Shown: positions 1 through 9,113, numbered from the stretch's first letter. The stretch is 64,000 nucleotides of DNA from Pedobacter chitinilyticus (GCF_003313385.1 NZ_QMHN01000005.1:1-64000); one strand, 5' to 3'. Notes: generated by a model not told the origin, from the sequence alone. Numbers and translations: made by a program.

Positions 1-16
1 GTGCCTATCCCTAAAC

Positions 17-48
17 GCCCCCCTTCAGAAATGTCGGGGGGCTTTTTT
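17..48 (+). terminator. Rho-independent terminator at left edge
   Basis: A 7-bp GC-only stem (GCCCCCC at 17-23 paired with GGGGGGC at 36-42) is followed by a run of six T. It would end transcription of a rightward gene lying left of the window; that gene is not visible here. Confidence 0.85.
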
Positions 49-241
49 GTGGACATTACTTTTTAAATACAAACAAAGTCAATTTGGGACCTGCACAGGT
101 CCGTTGCTCCAAGGACCGGTGCACAGTTAATTCAGCTCCCTAAAACTGTAAGGGCCTCCTTAAGATCCCTGGTTGGGAAATACAAATGTCAATATCCGTT
201 CTTTGTTAATTTTTATGCCTCCTATATGCTAGGGCACCTCT

Positions 242-270
242 ACATAGGATTCACAGTTTGAATCCTATGT
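242..270. repeat. Perfect 12-bp inverted repeat
   Basis: ACATAGGATTCA at 242-253 is exactly complementary to TGAATCCTATGT at 259-270, with a 5-base loop. No T-tract follows, so a terminator is unlikely. It may be a protein-binding site, an RNA stem or part of an eroded element. Confidence 0.6.
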
Positions 271-307
271 CTTAAGGGAATCCAAGCAACAAGTACCATT
301 ACCATGA

Positions 308-475
308 ATCAGAAACAATGACTGCGAGATAAAGAGTGTTATAGCCTTTCATCGTAGATATAGAGAAGTCAGTTCTGAACATAAATATCGGATTGCCACT
401 ATTAATACATGGTTACTGGGTTTAGGCCTCCTTGTCCAACCAATTACGGATAAGGAAGATATCTATATGAAGTGA
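308..475 (+). pseudogene. Possible gene remnant (open frame without start)
   Basis: A 55-codon frame is open from just after a TGA (305-307) to a TGA at 473-475. The only ATG is three codons from the end, so it cannot be an intact gene. The translation has protein-like composition (for example HRRYREVSSEHKYRIATINT, then a Leu/Gly-rich stretch) but I recognise no family. It could be the tail of a decayed gene or a chance frame. Confidence 0.2.
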
Positions 476-542
476 AGCTGCCGAATAATGTATCAACGAC
501 ATACTGAAGCGAAATTTTGGCTTGAGAGAATAAAAACATATA

Positions 543-584
543 AAAAGACCTTGAATACGCGTAGGTTATCCAAGGTCTTTTATA
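543..584. terminator. Hairpin terminator (either strand)
   Basis: AAAAGACCTTG pairs with CAAGGTCTTTT around a 17-base loop (arms about 543-553 and 571-581). The A/T flanks allow it to work in either direction. It sits at the right border of the gene-free left end. Confidence 0.6.
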
Positions 585-652
585 TAATATGAAATCAGGA
601 AATAGCCAATGTATTTCGGGACTTCACATAATCTTTAAAGTAGATAAAAAAA

Positions 653-682
653 CAAAGGCCGCATCCACGGCCTTATTGTTTT
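653..682 (-). terminator. Terminator of the TonB-receptor gene
   Basis: On the minus strand AAGGCCG...CGGCCTT forms a short GC stem followed by TTGTTTTTTT, about 14 bases past the stop codon of the receptor gene. It fits a Rho-independent terminator for that leftward gene. Confidence 0.75.
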
Positions 683-695
683 AAATTAACTATTA

Positions 696-3488
696 TTAGA
701 ACCTAAACAAGGTCTCTTTGCCGCCAACTTTACCTCCAAAGTTTTGGATGTTGTAAGTGAGGGTAAACAGCCCGTGCCTACCAATATTGTTTACACGCAA
801 ATCTCTTGCGGTGTTTTCTGTGATGTAAACGTATCGTCTATTATTGGTATTTAGAATATCATTGAAGCTGCATTTTAATTGCAGTCGGTCATTTTTTAAG
901 AATAAAAAGGTAACAGCTGCATTCCAGAATGCCATTTTATTATCTACTTCCGTTATGGATTGCGTGTTGTACTGCCAACGGTAATTGGTTTCCCAAACCA
1001 CTTTTTTAGGCCAACGCAAAATCAGTTCCGTATCACTGCCATGATTGTAATAGTTTAGGTTGTTGTAGAAAGGATCTTCATAAAAGCTTTTGTTGAAACC
1101 AAAGCTATAGGTTTCGCCAAACTCCAATTTATCATTCAAATTAATTCTTCCACCAATCCTTGGACCGCCGTTAATCAATTTACTTTCGCTTCTTACCCCA
1201 TTTACTATTACATAACTTTTATTGTAGTTGCCCCAATAGCCAGCGCTGATGGTGAATTGTCTCTTTGTACCCTTAAAATCTTTGGTGATGTTACCGTTAC
1301 TGTGGAATTGCCAGATACCGTCTTCGTTAACAGGTGTAGTGGTTTGCTTTCCAGGGGTAGGTGATTGAGCATCGTCAATGGTTCTTTGCATAATTACACC
1401 ATCGTTTTGAACGCTTCCACCTAAGTAAATATTATAGCTAAGCGCTCTTTGAGTATCGTATTTATACATGTTTAGGTTTACCTGATGCGTTTTAGATGGC
1501 TTCAAGTTTGGATTTCCGTTTTGGACAAATAATGGGTTAGTATTGTTGGCTACGGGTTGGATATATCTTACATCAGGTTCTCTGAATGATGGAGAGTAAC
1601 TGAAATTTAAGCTTTTATATCTGATGTTTAACTGCGGTGCAAAAAAAGTGAAATGCTGGCCAAAACCATTATGTTTGGTGAACTTATTCTCTAGGTCGAT
1701 GGTGTTGAACACAAAACCAGGTTGAATATTTAAATCCTTGTTAACTTTCCAACGTAAACTTACCCTGTTGTTGGTTTTAAAACCACTTTGCATTACTGTT
1801 TCTGTAAGGTTAGGAACGGCAATATCATAAGCCTGATTACTTGGGTTGCGTAAGAAGGTAGCCAAAGCATTTTCATTGTCTAAATAATTACTACTGGTGG
1901 CAATGTTTAAACTTAATGCTTTAGAGATTGGCTCACTGTAATTTGCATTTAAATTCAAGTTAAAATTGTCAATATCATTATCTCTCCATTGATCAAACGA
2001 GTTAGTTGATGTGGGGTTGTAAAAATTATTAAGCACAACGTTATAGTTGTCGCTAAGGTTTTTACGCTGTGAGATATTCACCGAGATATTTAAAGAGCGG
2101 CCAACTTTTTTAAAGTCTTTCCAAAGGCTGGCAGAAAGACCGTAGTCTGTGTTTCTACCTGTTAGTCGTGATGCATTTTTACCATCGTTGATCAAATCTC
2201 GGCTGGTATTAAAGGTAGAAGTGCTCAAGTCGCCAGTGTTTCTTGGTAAACCAATGGAAACTGCAGGTTCTATGGTTAGCTTGGTAAGGCTATCTAATTT
2301 GGCTTCTATTCTCGCACCTATATTATGGCTGTAGTTTCTGCTGTACTGTAAAGATTTTGAATTGGTATATATAAAGTTGTTGCCAAGGTTTTGCTCAACG
2401 TCAGTAGTTTGCTCATTGAATGTTTTGGCATAACCCAAGAAATACTTAGCATTAATTTTAACTCCTTTTTTGGTAAGGGTATTAAAGTTGGCTCCTGCTC
2501 CAGACGACGTTTGTACACCTCCGTTCATGGCGCCGCCAAAGGAAATGCCGTTCAGTGAAAATCCACCATCTGAATTAATCATGGTAGAGTTTACACCTGA
2601 TCGAGAAAATCCACCGATACGCATCACATCACCAATGCTAAAACCAGGTTTGTTGGCATTATTGCTGTAACCTAAGACACTCACTTGGGTGGTATCTCTA
2701 AAAAAGTTCATGATTCCGCCAGCTTCATAAAGCTTGTTGGGGCCACCGCCAGCATAAAGTTTTCCAAATGCCCCGCTTTTGATAGCTCTTTTAAGTTTAA
2801 GGTTGATGATTTGGGGAACGTTGCCCGCTACAATATCTGGATCCCTGCGTTTAGCTTCTGGATCATCAGTTAACTGAACTTTGTCGATAATATTGGCTGG
2901 AAGATTTTTCGTCGCAATTTGTTGGTCGCCACCAAAAAACTCCTTGCCATCTACTAGAATTTTGCTGACTGGTTTGCCATTTACCATTATTCCACCATCA
3001 CCATCTATAGAAACGCCTGGGAGCTTTTTCAAAAGGTCTTCTACCACAGCACTTGGTAGCGTTTTAAAAGACTCGGCATTAAATTCAATGGTATCTTTCC
3101 TTACTACAATAGGAGGTCTTTCGGATTGAATGACTACTTCATTGAGGTTGTTGGTTTTTTCGGTAAGATAGATATTGCCCAAACTTAAATTAGGTTGAGC
3201 GGCAGTTAAAGTGACTTCTCGGCGGTGGATATTATACATCCATGCATTGATGACTAAACGGTACCTAGTTCCAATTTCGAGATTGTTGATCTTGAATACA
3301 CCCTTGTCGTCAGAAAGTTTATAAGAGAGCAAAACGGTATCGGCACCTTTAAAGATAGAAATGGTAGCGAAGTTAAGGGTCGTCTTTTTATTTAAACTAT
3401 CTAACAAAGTGCCCGTTACACTGCCTTTTTGTGCAAAAGATAAGTGAAAACTAAAGATCAGCGTAAATAATAGTATGGTTTTCTTCAT
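696..3488 (-). CDS. TonB-dependent outer-membrane beta-barrel receptor
   Basis: An outer-membrane protein of 930 residues. Residues 1-20 are a signal peptide ending at an Ala-Gln junction. About 21-105 is a carboxypeptidase-like regulatory beta-sandwich; about 115-230 is a plug domain with the phrases LPGVSIDGDGG and LVDGKEFFGGD; the rest alternates like a beta-barrel and ends in a terminal Phe (LFRF), as outer-membrane barrels do. The frame extends 10 codons upstream, but I chose the MKKTILLF start because it gives a proper signal peptide. No SusD-like partner is adjacent, so it belongs with the SusC-independent 'outer membrane beta-barrel' receptors. Substrate unknown; iron chelate, peptide or oligosaccharide uptake are all possible. 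Confidence 0.88.
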   Translation of the reverse strand: MKKTILLFTLIFSFHLSFAQKGSVTGTLLDSLNKKTTLNFATISIFKGADTVLLSYKLSDDKGVFKINNLEIGTRYRLVINAWMYNIHRREVTLTAAQPNLSLGNIYLTEKTNNLNEVVIQSERPPIVVRKDTIEFNAESFKTLPSAVVEDLLKKLPGVSIDGDGGIMVNGKPVSKILVDGKEFFGGDQQIATKNLPANIIDKVQLTDDPEAKRRDPDIVAGNVPQIINLKLKRAIKSGAFGKLYAGGGPNKLYEAGGIMNFFRDTTQVSVLGYSNNANKPGFSIGDVMRIGGFSRSGVNSTMINSDGGFSLNGISFGGAMNGGVQTSSGAGANFNTLTKKGVKINAKYFLGYAKTFNEQTTDVEQNLGNNFIYTNSKSLQYSRNYSHNIGARIEAKLDSLTKLTIEPAVSIGLPRNTGDLSTSTFNTSRDLINDGKNASRLTGRNTDYGLSASLWKDFKKVGRSLNISVNISQRKNLSDNYNVVLNNFYNPTSTNSFDQWRDNDIDNFNLNLNANYSEPISKALSLNIATSSNYLDNENALATFLRNPSNQAYDIAVPNLTETVMQSGFKTNNRVSLRWKVNKDLNIQPGFVFNTIDLENKFTKHNGFGQHFTFFAPQLNIRYKSLNFSYSPSFREPDVRYIQPVANNTNPLFVQNGNPNLKPSKTHQVNLNMYKYDTQRALSYNIYLGGSVQNDGVIMQRTIDDAQSPTPGKQTTTPVNEDGIWQFHSNGNITKDFKGTKRQFTISAGYWGNYNKSYVIVNGVRSESKLINGGPRIGGRINLNDKLEFGETYSFGFNKSFYEDPFYNNLNYYNHGSDTELILRWPKKVVWETNYRWQYNTQSITEVDNKMAFWNAAVTFLFLKNDRLQLKCSFNDILNTNNRRYVYITENTARDLRVNNIGRHGLFTLTYNIQNFGGKVGGKETLFRF

Positions 3489-3632
3489 TTGTTGAGGTTT
3501 AGTCAGTAGACGCAACAAAAAAGATAATGTTGCATCAAACTAATAACTTAGTTTTTGAATTGAAACTTTTGCCTCAATTCATTACTGATCCTCAAGGGTT
3601 TGTATGAAGGAAAAAATCTTAGTAGAAACGCA

Positions 3633-4232
3633 CTACAGCAATATTTTGCTGCTTACTTCCTTATCTATGGTGATATAGCCTGGATATTTAACCAGCCCGC
3701 CAGCTACTTTAATAGATGGTCTGATTTTCAAGGTAACTAATCCCTTTTTCTCAGAGCCGTTGGTGGCTCCCCCAATAAATGTCCCTATATCGTTCAACAT
3801 TTTGTTATCTGTTAAAAATTTATAAATGTTGGCGTTTACTTGTACAGGAACTCGGGTGGTTTGCCCAGCACCAATATTTACGCTTTGGTTAACTGAACCA
3901 GTGAAAACTTCTTGACGATTGATCAAAACAATATAATCGAAATCATTAATAGCCGCCAAGTTATTCGTTGGATTGCTGATTTCTAAATTGAGTTTTGCCC
4001 TTAATGGGATATCTTTTCTAAGCATGCCCAGCGCAATGCCAGGAATACTAAGCGTATTTACAGATTTGCCATCTATTAGCTTCCTCACATCCGTTCCTGC
4101 AATGGTAATATCTGTGGCATCGGTAATGCGGTAGTCGCATTTTTCAAGCGCTTTAATCTGTTGGGCTTGTTTGTTAATGCCGCATGATCCTAAACTCAGG
4201 ATAATAAGACAAGCTAAAAATAAATTTTTCAT
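3633..4232 (-). CDS. LEA14-like lipoprotein
   Basis: A protein of 199 residues with a lipoprotein signal (lipobox LGSC, Cys about 17). The middle part has the pattern of the water-stress/LEA14 beta-sandwich: LNLEISNPTNNLAAINDFDY followed by a strand and RVPVQVNANIY. Such domains occur in bacterial envelope lipoproteins of unclear role, often linked to desiccation or envelope stress. It lies 145 bp upstream of the receptor gene on the same strand and may be co-transcribed with it. It is divergent from the PIG-L gene across a 201-bp spacer. Confidence 0.65.
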   Translation of the reverse strand: MKNLFLACLIILSLGSCGINKQAQQIKALEKCDYRITDATDITIAGTDVRKLIDGKSVNTLSIPGIALGMLRKDIPLRAKLNLEISNPTNNLAAINDFDYIVLINRQEVFTGSVNQSVNIGAGQTTRVPVQVNANIYKFLTDNKMLNDIGTFIGGATNGSEKKGLVTLKIRPSIKVAGGLVKYPGYITIDKEVSSKILL

Positions 4233-4433
4233 CTATGTGTGTAGTTTAAAGTAGTCGTAGTGCAAGGGTACTTTGATCATTTGCTTCATTAAACCTCATT
4301 TAGATGGTGATTTGAGTAAAAAATAAACTTGCATCTGCGGCTTGTAAAAATATGATATAAGTTCTGCAAACAATGTTCCATTTCAAAAGGCTTTAGCAAA
4401 ATTTAACTATTTTAGCCATACAACCAATACAGA

Positions 4434-6857
4434 ATGAACATCAGGAGATTTTTTCTTGCTGCTATGCTATTGCCATGCTTTTTAAAGGCACAAGTGCAAC
4501 AGCCAAATGCTCTAAATGCTGCAGAAATTGCACAAGGCATTGCTACCCTGTCTATCAAAGGCAGCGTACTTTATATTGCCGCTCACCCCGACGATGAAAA
4601 TACCAGATTGTTGGCCTATTTGGCAAAAGAAGCCAAAGTAAGGACCGCTTATTTATCGTTGACCCGAGGAGATGGGGGGCAAAACCTTATCGGAAATGAA
4701 CAAGCCGAGCTTTTGGGTCAGATTAGAACGCAGGAACTACTGGCCGCTCGAAACATTGATGGTGCAGGACAGTTTTTTAGTCGAGCAAATGATTTTGGCT
4801 TTTCTAAAACTTCAGCAGAGACTTTTAAGATTTGGGGTAAGGAACAGATTTTGGCAGATGCAGTTTGGATCATCAGAAAGTTTAGACCTGATGTGATCAT
4901 TACCCGTTTCCCTGAAGATGCTCGGGCTGGTCACGGTCATCATGCCGCGTCAGCAATTATCGCTAGAGAAGCTTTTGTAGCTGCTGCAGATCCTAAACAA
5001 TTTCCCGAGCAATTGAAAAAAGGCGTAACGGTGTGGCAAGCAAAACGCATTTTATGGAATACATATAATTTTGGTGGGAATAATACCACTGCCCCAGATC
5101 AATTGAAGATCAATGTAGGTGTTTATAACCCGCTTTTGGGCAAAAACTACGGAGAAATTGCAGCCATTAGTCGTACCAATCATAAAAGCCAGGGCTTTGG
5201 TTCGGCTTTGCAACGTGGCGAGGCTTTTGAATATTTTAGCCACACCGCTGGCGAGCCTGCAAAAACTTCATTGTTTGACGGGATTAATATTGGCCTGAGC
5301 AATAAAGAAGTGATCAGTCTTCTAGCTAAAATACAACAGCAATATCAGCTTAACCAACCAGCGGCATCTTTACCAGATCTGCTGAAACTAAAAAAGCTTG
5401 CAGTGAAAGAGCAGGGTTTTAACCAGCCCTTGTTAGACGAAATGATTGCCGCTTGTGCTGGTTTATGGGCCGAAGCCGTGGTTCCAGAAGCAAGTTATGC
5501 GGTGGGCGATTCTATTGCGGTGACAGTAAATGCTATTTATAGAGCTTCTGCACCATTAAAAGTAAGGGCAAGCATCAACGGCAAAGAAATTGATTTGCAG
5601 GAAAATCGTTTATCATCTAGCAGATATGGCGTTAAAGCCAATCCATTAGATATTACCCAGCCTTATTATCTCAAAAAAGAGCATCCTATTGGCTATTATG
5701 TGATAGATAGGCAGGAAGAAATTGGTTATCCTGAAAACCCTTCAAGCTTAACGGTAAAAGCGATGTTTAGCATCAATGATGAACTGATTGAGCTTAACTT
5801 ACCTATTCTGTATAAATCTGCCGATCCCATAAAAGGAGAACTTTACCAACCATTGGTGATTGCGCCGCAAGTAACCGCTAGCTTGAGCGATCAGGCCTAT
5901 TTGTTTGTGAACAAACAGCCAAAAACCATTGAAGTAAATCTGAAAAGTTTTACCAAAAATGTGAGTGGAGAGCTGATCCCTATTTTGCCTAGCGGATGGA
6001 AAGCCAGCCCTGAGAAAATCGATTTTAAGTTTTCCCAAAAAGGCGATGCGCAGTTAGCGGTATTTCAAGTTACTCCAGGTGCGGGGTCGACTGCAGCGAC
6101 ACTTCGCTTGCAGGTAAAAACCAATGGACAAACAGAAAGCAAGGGCTTCAAAACCATTCGTTACGATCATATCCCCAATATCAACTTGTTCCCAGAAGCT
6201 ACCGCTAAACTGGAAGTGGCCGATTTGAAAATTGCAGGAAAACGTATTGCTTATATTGATGGTGCGGGAGATTTAGTGGCCAACGCATTACAGCAAGTGG
6301 GCTATCAGGTGGTGCATTTGACCCCTTCGCAAGTATTGCTAAATGACCTTTCTGCTTATGATGCGATTGTTACTGGAGTAAGGTTTTTTAACGTAAATGA
6401 AGAGGCGAAAAACATCTACTCGAAGTTGATGGACTATGTGAAAAATGGTGGGGTTTTGTTGGAGCAGTACAATGTGAACAACGGATTAAAGTCGAGCACT
6501 TTTGGACCATATCCTTTTAGGTTAGTGAATAAGCGAGTGACAGAGGAAGATGCGGCAATTACCTTTACTAAACCTGCTCACGCTGCCCTTAATTATCCTA
6601 ACAAAATTACCAGTAAAGATTTTGAGGGTTGGGTACAGGAACGAGGACTTTATTTTGCAGAAGATATCGACCCTAAATATGAAACTGTTTTAAGGATGAG
6701 CGATACTGGCGAAGCAGCCAGTGATGGCTCGCTTTTGATTGCGGATTATGGCAAAGGGAAGTTCGTTTATACTTCTTTGTCGTTTTTCAGACAATTGCCA
6801 GCAGGGGTTTCGGGAGCTTATCGTCTATTTGCGAATTTGTTGGCCAAGCCACTGTGA
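4434..6857 (+). CDS. PIG-L family N-deacetylase, long form
   Basis: A secreted or periplasmic protein of 807 residues. A signal peptide covers 1-20. The PIG-L/LmbE zinc deacetylase domain follows, with the metal-binding AAHPDDE motif (HPDD 51-54) and the second histidine cluster GHGHH (166-170). PIG-L enzymes remove acetyl groups from N-acetylglucosamine-type substrates. The long C-terminal part (about 350-807) contains beta-rich domains and a terminal region resembling a ThuA/glutamine-amidotransferase-like fold (AYDAIVTGVRFFNVNEEAK). It is followed by a small membrane protein and a Na+/solute symporter, suggesting a release-and-uptake unit. The substrate cannot be told from sequence. Confidence 0.85.
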   Translation: MNIRRFFLAAMLLPCFLKAQVQQPNALNAAEIAQGIATLSIKGSVLYIAAHPDDENTRLLAYLAKEAKVRTAYLSLTRGDGGQNLIGNEQAELLGQIRTQELLAARNIDGAGQFFSRANDFGFSKTSAETFKIWGKEQILADAVWIIRKFRPDVIITRFPEDARAGHGHHAASAIIAREAFVAAADPKQFPEQLKKGVTVWQAKRILWNTYNFGGNNTTAPDQLKINVGVYNPLLGKNYGEIAAISRTNHKSQGFGSALQRGEAFEYFSHTAGEPAKTSLFDGINIGLSNKEVISLLAKIQQQYQLNQPAASLPDLLKLKKLAVKEQGFNQPLLDEMIAACAGLWAEAVVPEASYAVGDSIAVTVNAIYRASAPLKVRASINGKEIDLQENRLSSSRYGVKANPLDITQPYYLKKEHPIGYYVIDRQEEIGYPENPSSLTVKAMFSINDELIELNLPILYKSADPIKGELYQPLVIAPQVTASLSDQAYLFVNKQPKTIEVNLKSFTKNVSGELIPILPSGWKASPEKIDFKFSQKGDAQLAVFQVTPGAGSTAATLRLQVKTNGQTESKGFKTIRYDHIPNINLFPEATAKLEVADLKIAGKRIAYIDGAGDLVANALQQVGYQVVHLTPSQVLLNDLSAYDAIVTGVRFFNVNEEAKNIYSKLMDYVKNGGVLLEQYNVNNGLKSSTFGPYPFRLVNKRVTEEDAAITFTKPAHAALNYPNKITSKDFEGWVQERGLYFAEDIDPKYETVLRMSDTGEAASDGSLLIADYGKGKFVYTSLSFFRQLPAGVSGAYRLFANLLAKPL

Positions 6858-6863
6858 TTTTTT

Positions 6864-6921
6864 ACTCTGAGCAAAGCGAATAATCTCAAAAATAGATTTC
6901 TCACATGCGTTCGAAATGACG
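6864..6921. repeat. Dispersed intergenic repeat, copy 1 (TCGAAATGACG type)
   Basis: This contains AGATTTCTC (6894-6902) and TCGAAATGACG (6911-6921). The same two words in the same order recur at 9070-9105. It lies between the PIG-L stop and the small membrane gene. Confidence 0.5.
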
Positions 6922-6961
6922 CTGTATTTAATGCAAAGCTATCCATACAAAAAAAACAACT

Positions 6962-7087
6962 ATGCAAGAAGATCCAAAGGAACTACCACCATTTGTAAAA
7001 AGCTGGAAACAGTTTTATTACCTACTACTATTTTGGCTCGTATTACTCATCGCTTTGTTTTACGCTTTTACTAAATATTTCCAATGA
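6962..7087 (+). CDS. 41-residue single-pass membrane protein
   Basis: A small gene. A short polar N-terminus (MQEDPKELPPFVKSWKQ) leads into one strongly hydrophobic helix (about residues 18-37). Its TGA stop overlaps the ATG of the next gene as ATGA (7084-7087), the classic arrangement of translational coupling. I do not recognise a named family. Position and size suggest an accessory subunit of the Na+/solute symporter, comparable in principle to the small partners of other transporters. The ATGA overlap and the clean transmembrane profile are the evidence that it is real. Confidence 0.7.
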   Translation: MQEDPKELPPFVKSWKQFYYLLLFWLVLLIALFYAFTKYFQ

Positions 7088-8793
7088 GTAATTTAGATTG
7101 GGCAGTTTTGCTCATTACCCTATTGGGGATTGTAGGTTACGGTGTTTATAAAAGTCGTGGTACCAGAAGCATGGATGCCTATTTGTTGGGCGGTCAAAGT
7201 ATGCCATGGTATACCGTTTGCCTTTCGGTGATGGCCACCCAAGCAAGTGCGATTACTTTTTTATCGGCGCCAGGTTTAGCTTATTCCTCAGGAATGAGTT
7301 TTGTGCAGTTCTATTTTGGCTTGCCCTTAGCCATGATTGTGTTGTGTATTACTTTTGTGCCTATTTTTCACAGGCTGAAAGTGTACACTGCATATGAATT
7401 TTTGGAGCAGCGCTTTGACTTCAAAACCAGGGCGCTCACCGCATTTCTGTTTCTGATACAACGGGGGTTATCTACGGGGATTACCATTTATGCACCAGCA
7501 ATTATTCTTTCCACCATCCTAAATATCAATGTAACCTATACCACTTTATTTATGGGGGGCTTGGTAATTTTTTACACTGTTTTTGGGGGAACAAAAGCCG
7601 TTTCGTACACACAGTTGCTACAAATGACCATTATCTTTTGTGGTCTGTTTGCAGCTGGAGTGATGGTGGTACATCTGTTGCCTGAAAGTGTAGGCTTTGG
7701 TAAGGCCATCGATATTGCCGGAAAAATGGGACGGACCAATGCCATTGATTTCGATTTTAGCTGGACCAATCCCTACAATGTTTGGAGCGGGATTATTGGC
7801 GGCTTCTTTTTGCAGTTATCGTATTTCGGAACCGATCAAAGTCAGGTTGGGAGGTATTTAACAGGCTCGTCAGTTGGGCAAAGTCGATTGGGATTGTTGA
7901 TGAACGGTTTGGTTAAAATTCCAATGCAGTTTCTAATTCTATTGATTGGTATTTTGGTATTTACATTTTATCAGTACAATAAAGCACCGTTGTTTTTTAA
8001 TAGTTACGAATTACATAAACTTGAGCGTAGCGAACACAAGGCCGAATTGGCGAATATCCAATTAAAGCATGACCAACTTTTTGAAAAAAAGAAGCAAGAA
8101 GTGGAAAAATTGGATGTGGCTTTGTCTGCCAATAACCAAGCTTTGATTAACCAACAACGTACGCTGGTAAAGCAATATGATGAGGAGGGCAAAACGATTA
8201 GGGAAGAATTGAAAACCTTAATGTTAAAGAACGATGCTGATGCGGCTACGAATGACAATAACTATATCTTCTTGAGCTTTGTTACCGAGTACCTGCCAAA
8301 GGGATTGATTGGTTTGTTGATTGCGATTATTTTCTTGGCCTCAATGGGCTCAACTGCCAGTGCTTTAAACTCTTTGGCATCTACTACAGTGGTTGACATC
8401 TACAAACGCCTAATTAACAAAAGTGGCAATGATGGACAGTACGTAAACGCTTCGAGATGGGCAACCATTTTGTGGGGTGTGGTATGTATCATTATGGCGT
8501 TGTTTACCAGTAAAATTGGTAATTTGATAGAAGCGGTGAACATTTTAGGTTCCTTTATTTACGGGACTATTTTGGGTGTGTTTTTAGTAGCTTTTTATCT
8601 CAAGCGTGTAGGAAGCAAAGCCGTTTTTTATGCCGCTATTTTAGCCGAAGCGATAGTTTGTGTCTTGGGATTTCAGGAAGTGGTTGCGTACTTATGGTTG
8701 AACGTAGTTGGCTGTTTAGGCGTGGTAATTTTCGCTTATTTATTCCAAAAGTTGATAAAGGAAAAAGCCATAGAAATAGAAGCAACCGTTTAA
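7084..8793 (+). CDS. Sodium:solute symporter (SSS family)
   Basis: A polytopic inner-membrane transporter of 569 residues. The N-terminal half follows the SSS pattern: the DAYLLGGQSMPWYTVCLSVM helix-1 region with the loop before ATQASAITFLSAPG, then AYEFLEQRF, and later GLLIAIIFLASMGSTASALN. It should couple Na+ entry to uptake of an organic solute such as a sugar. An oddity is a highly charged insert of about 75 residues (about 313-388) rich in Glu, Lys and Gln with heptad-like spacing, probably a cytoplasmic coiled coil between two membrane segments. It is coupled by ATGA to the 41-residue protein and lies downstream of the PIG-L deacetylase, so it may import the deacetylase's products (inference). 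Confidence 0.9.
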   Translation: MSNLDWAVLLITLLGIVGYGVYKSRGTRSMDAYLLGGQSMPWYTVCLSVMATQASAITFLSAPGLAYSSGMSFVQFYFGLPLAMIVLCITFVPIFHRLKVYTAYEFLEQRFDFKTRALTAFLFLIQRGLSTGITIYAPAIILSTILNINVTYTTLFMGGLVIFYTVFGGTKAVSYTQLLQMTIIFCGLFAAGVMVVHLLPESVGFGKAIDIAGKMGRTNAIDFDFSWTNPYNVWSGIIGGFFLQLSYFGTDQSQVGRYLTGSSVGQSRLGLLMNGLVKIPMQFLILLIGILVFTFYQYNKAPLFFNSYELHKLERSEHKAELANIQLKHDQLFEKKKQEVEKLDVALSANNQALINQQRTLVKQYDEEGKTIREELKTLMLKNDADAATNDNNYIFLSFVTEYLPKGLIGLLIAIIFLASMGSTASALNSLASTTVVDIYKRLINKSGNDGQYVNASRWATILWGVVCIIMALFTSKIGNLIEAVNILGSFIYGTILGVFLVAFYLKRVGSKAVFYAAILAEAIVCVLGFQEVVAYLWLNVVGCLGVVIFAYLFQKLIKEKAIEIEATV

Positions 8794-9113
8794 GCATTCC
8801 TCTTCTTTGCGTTCCTTTGCGAGTTCTTCAAAAATCTCTGCGGTCAAATAATAAACGCTAAGAAATAGGAGCTAGGAGAAGAGCATCAAGTTTTGGTTTT
8901 TTAAACCCGATTGAACGGATTAGCCCGCAGCCCTGAGTTTACGAAGGCGAGGACTATGAGTGAAAGCGGGACGGAAGTTTGATAATAGTAAAGGCATTGC
9001 TTTACAAAAAAAGGAATAAGAATTCCTCTAGAAAAGTTATTCAAAAAAAATGGAGAAACCTTATTTAAAAGATTTCTCCACTCCTTACAGTCGGTCGAAA
9101 TGACGACTAAATA
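8794..9113. other. Gene-free stretch made of dispersed-repeat fragments
   Basis: 320 bases between the convergent symporter and DUF2911 genes. There is no coding sense. It contains a CTTTGCG.TCCTTTGCGAG phrase (about 8808-8824), a segment with AGCCCGC...GAAAGCGGGAC (8923-8972) whose last word recurs inverted at 26262-26272, and the hairpin repeat at 9051-9105. It appears to be a mosaic of several intergenic repeats. Confidence 0.5.
9051..9105. repeat. Dispersed intergenic repeat, copy 2 with hairpin
   Basis: TGGAGAAA (9051-9058) pairs with TTTCTCCA (9073-9080). The element continues to TCGAAATGACG (9095-9105), the same ending as the copy at 6911-6921. It lies just past the stop of the leftward DUF2911 gene and may help end its transcript. 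Confidence 0.55.

Larger units (their letters stand above)
61..540. other. Gene-free stretch with hairpins
   Basis: About 480 bases with no convincing gene on either strand. It holds a GGACCTG/CAGGTCC palindrome (about 87-102), a perfect 12-bp hairpin (242-270), three scattered GCCTCCT words (near 153, 218 and 425) and one short open frame without a usable start (308-475). This could be an eroded gene or element, or an unrecognised RNA; I cannot decide between these. Confidence 0.4.

Noticed and set aside
696..4232. SusC/SusD polysaccharide-utilisation locus at the left end
   Set aside because: The receptor has no SusD-like neighbour and no glycoside hydrolase next to it; the adjacent lipoprotein is LEA14-like.
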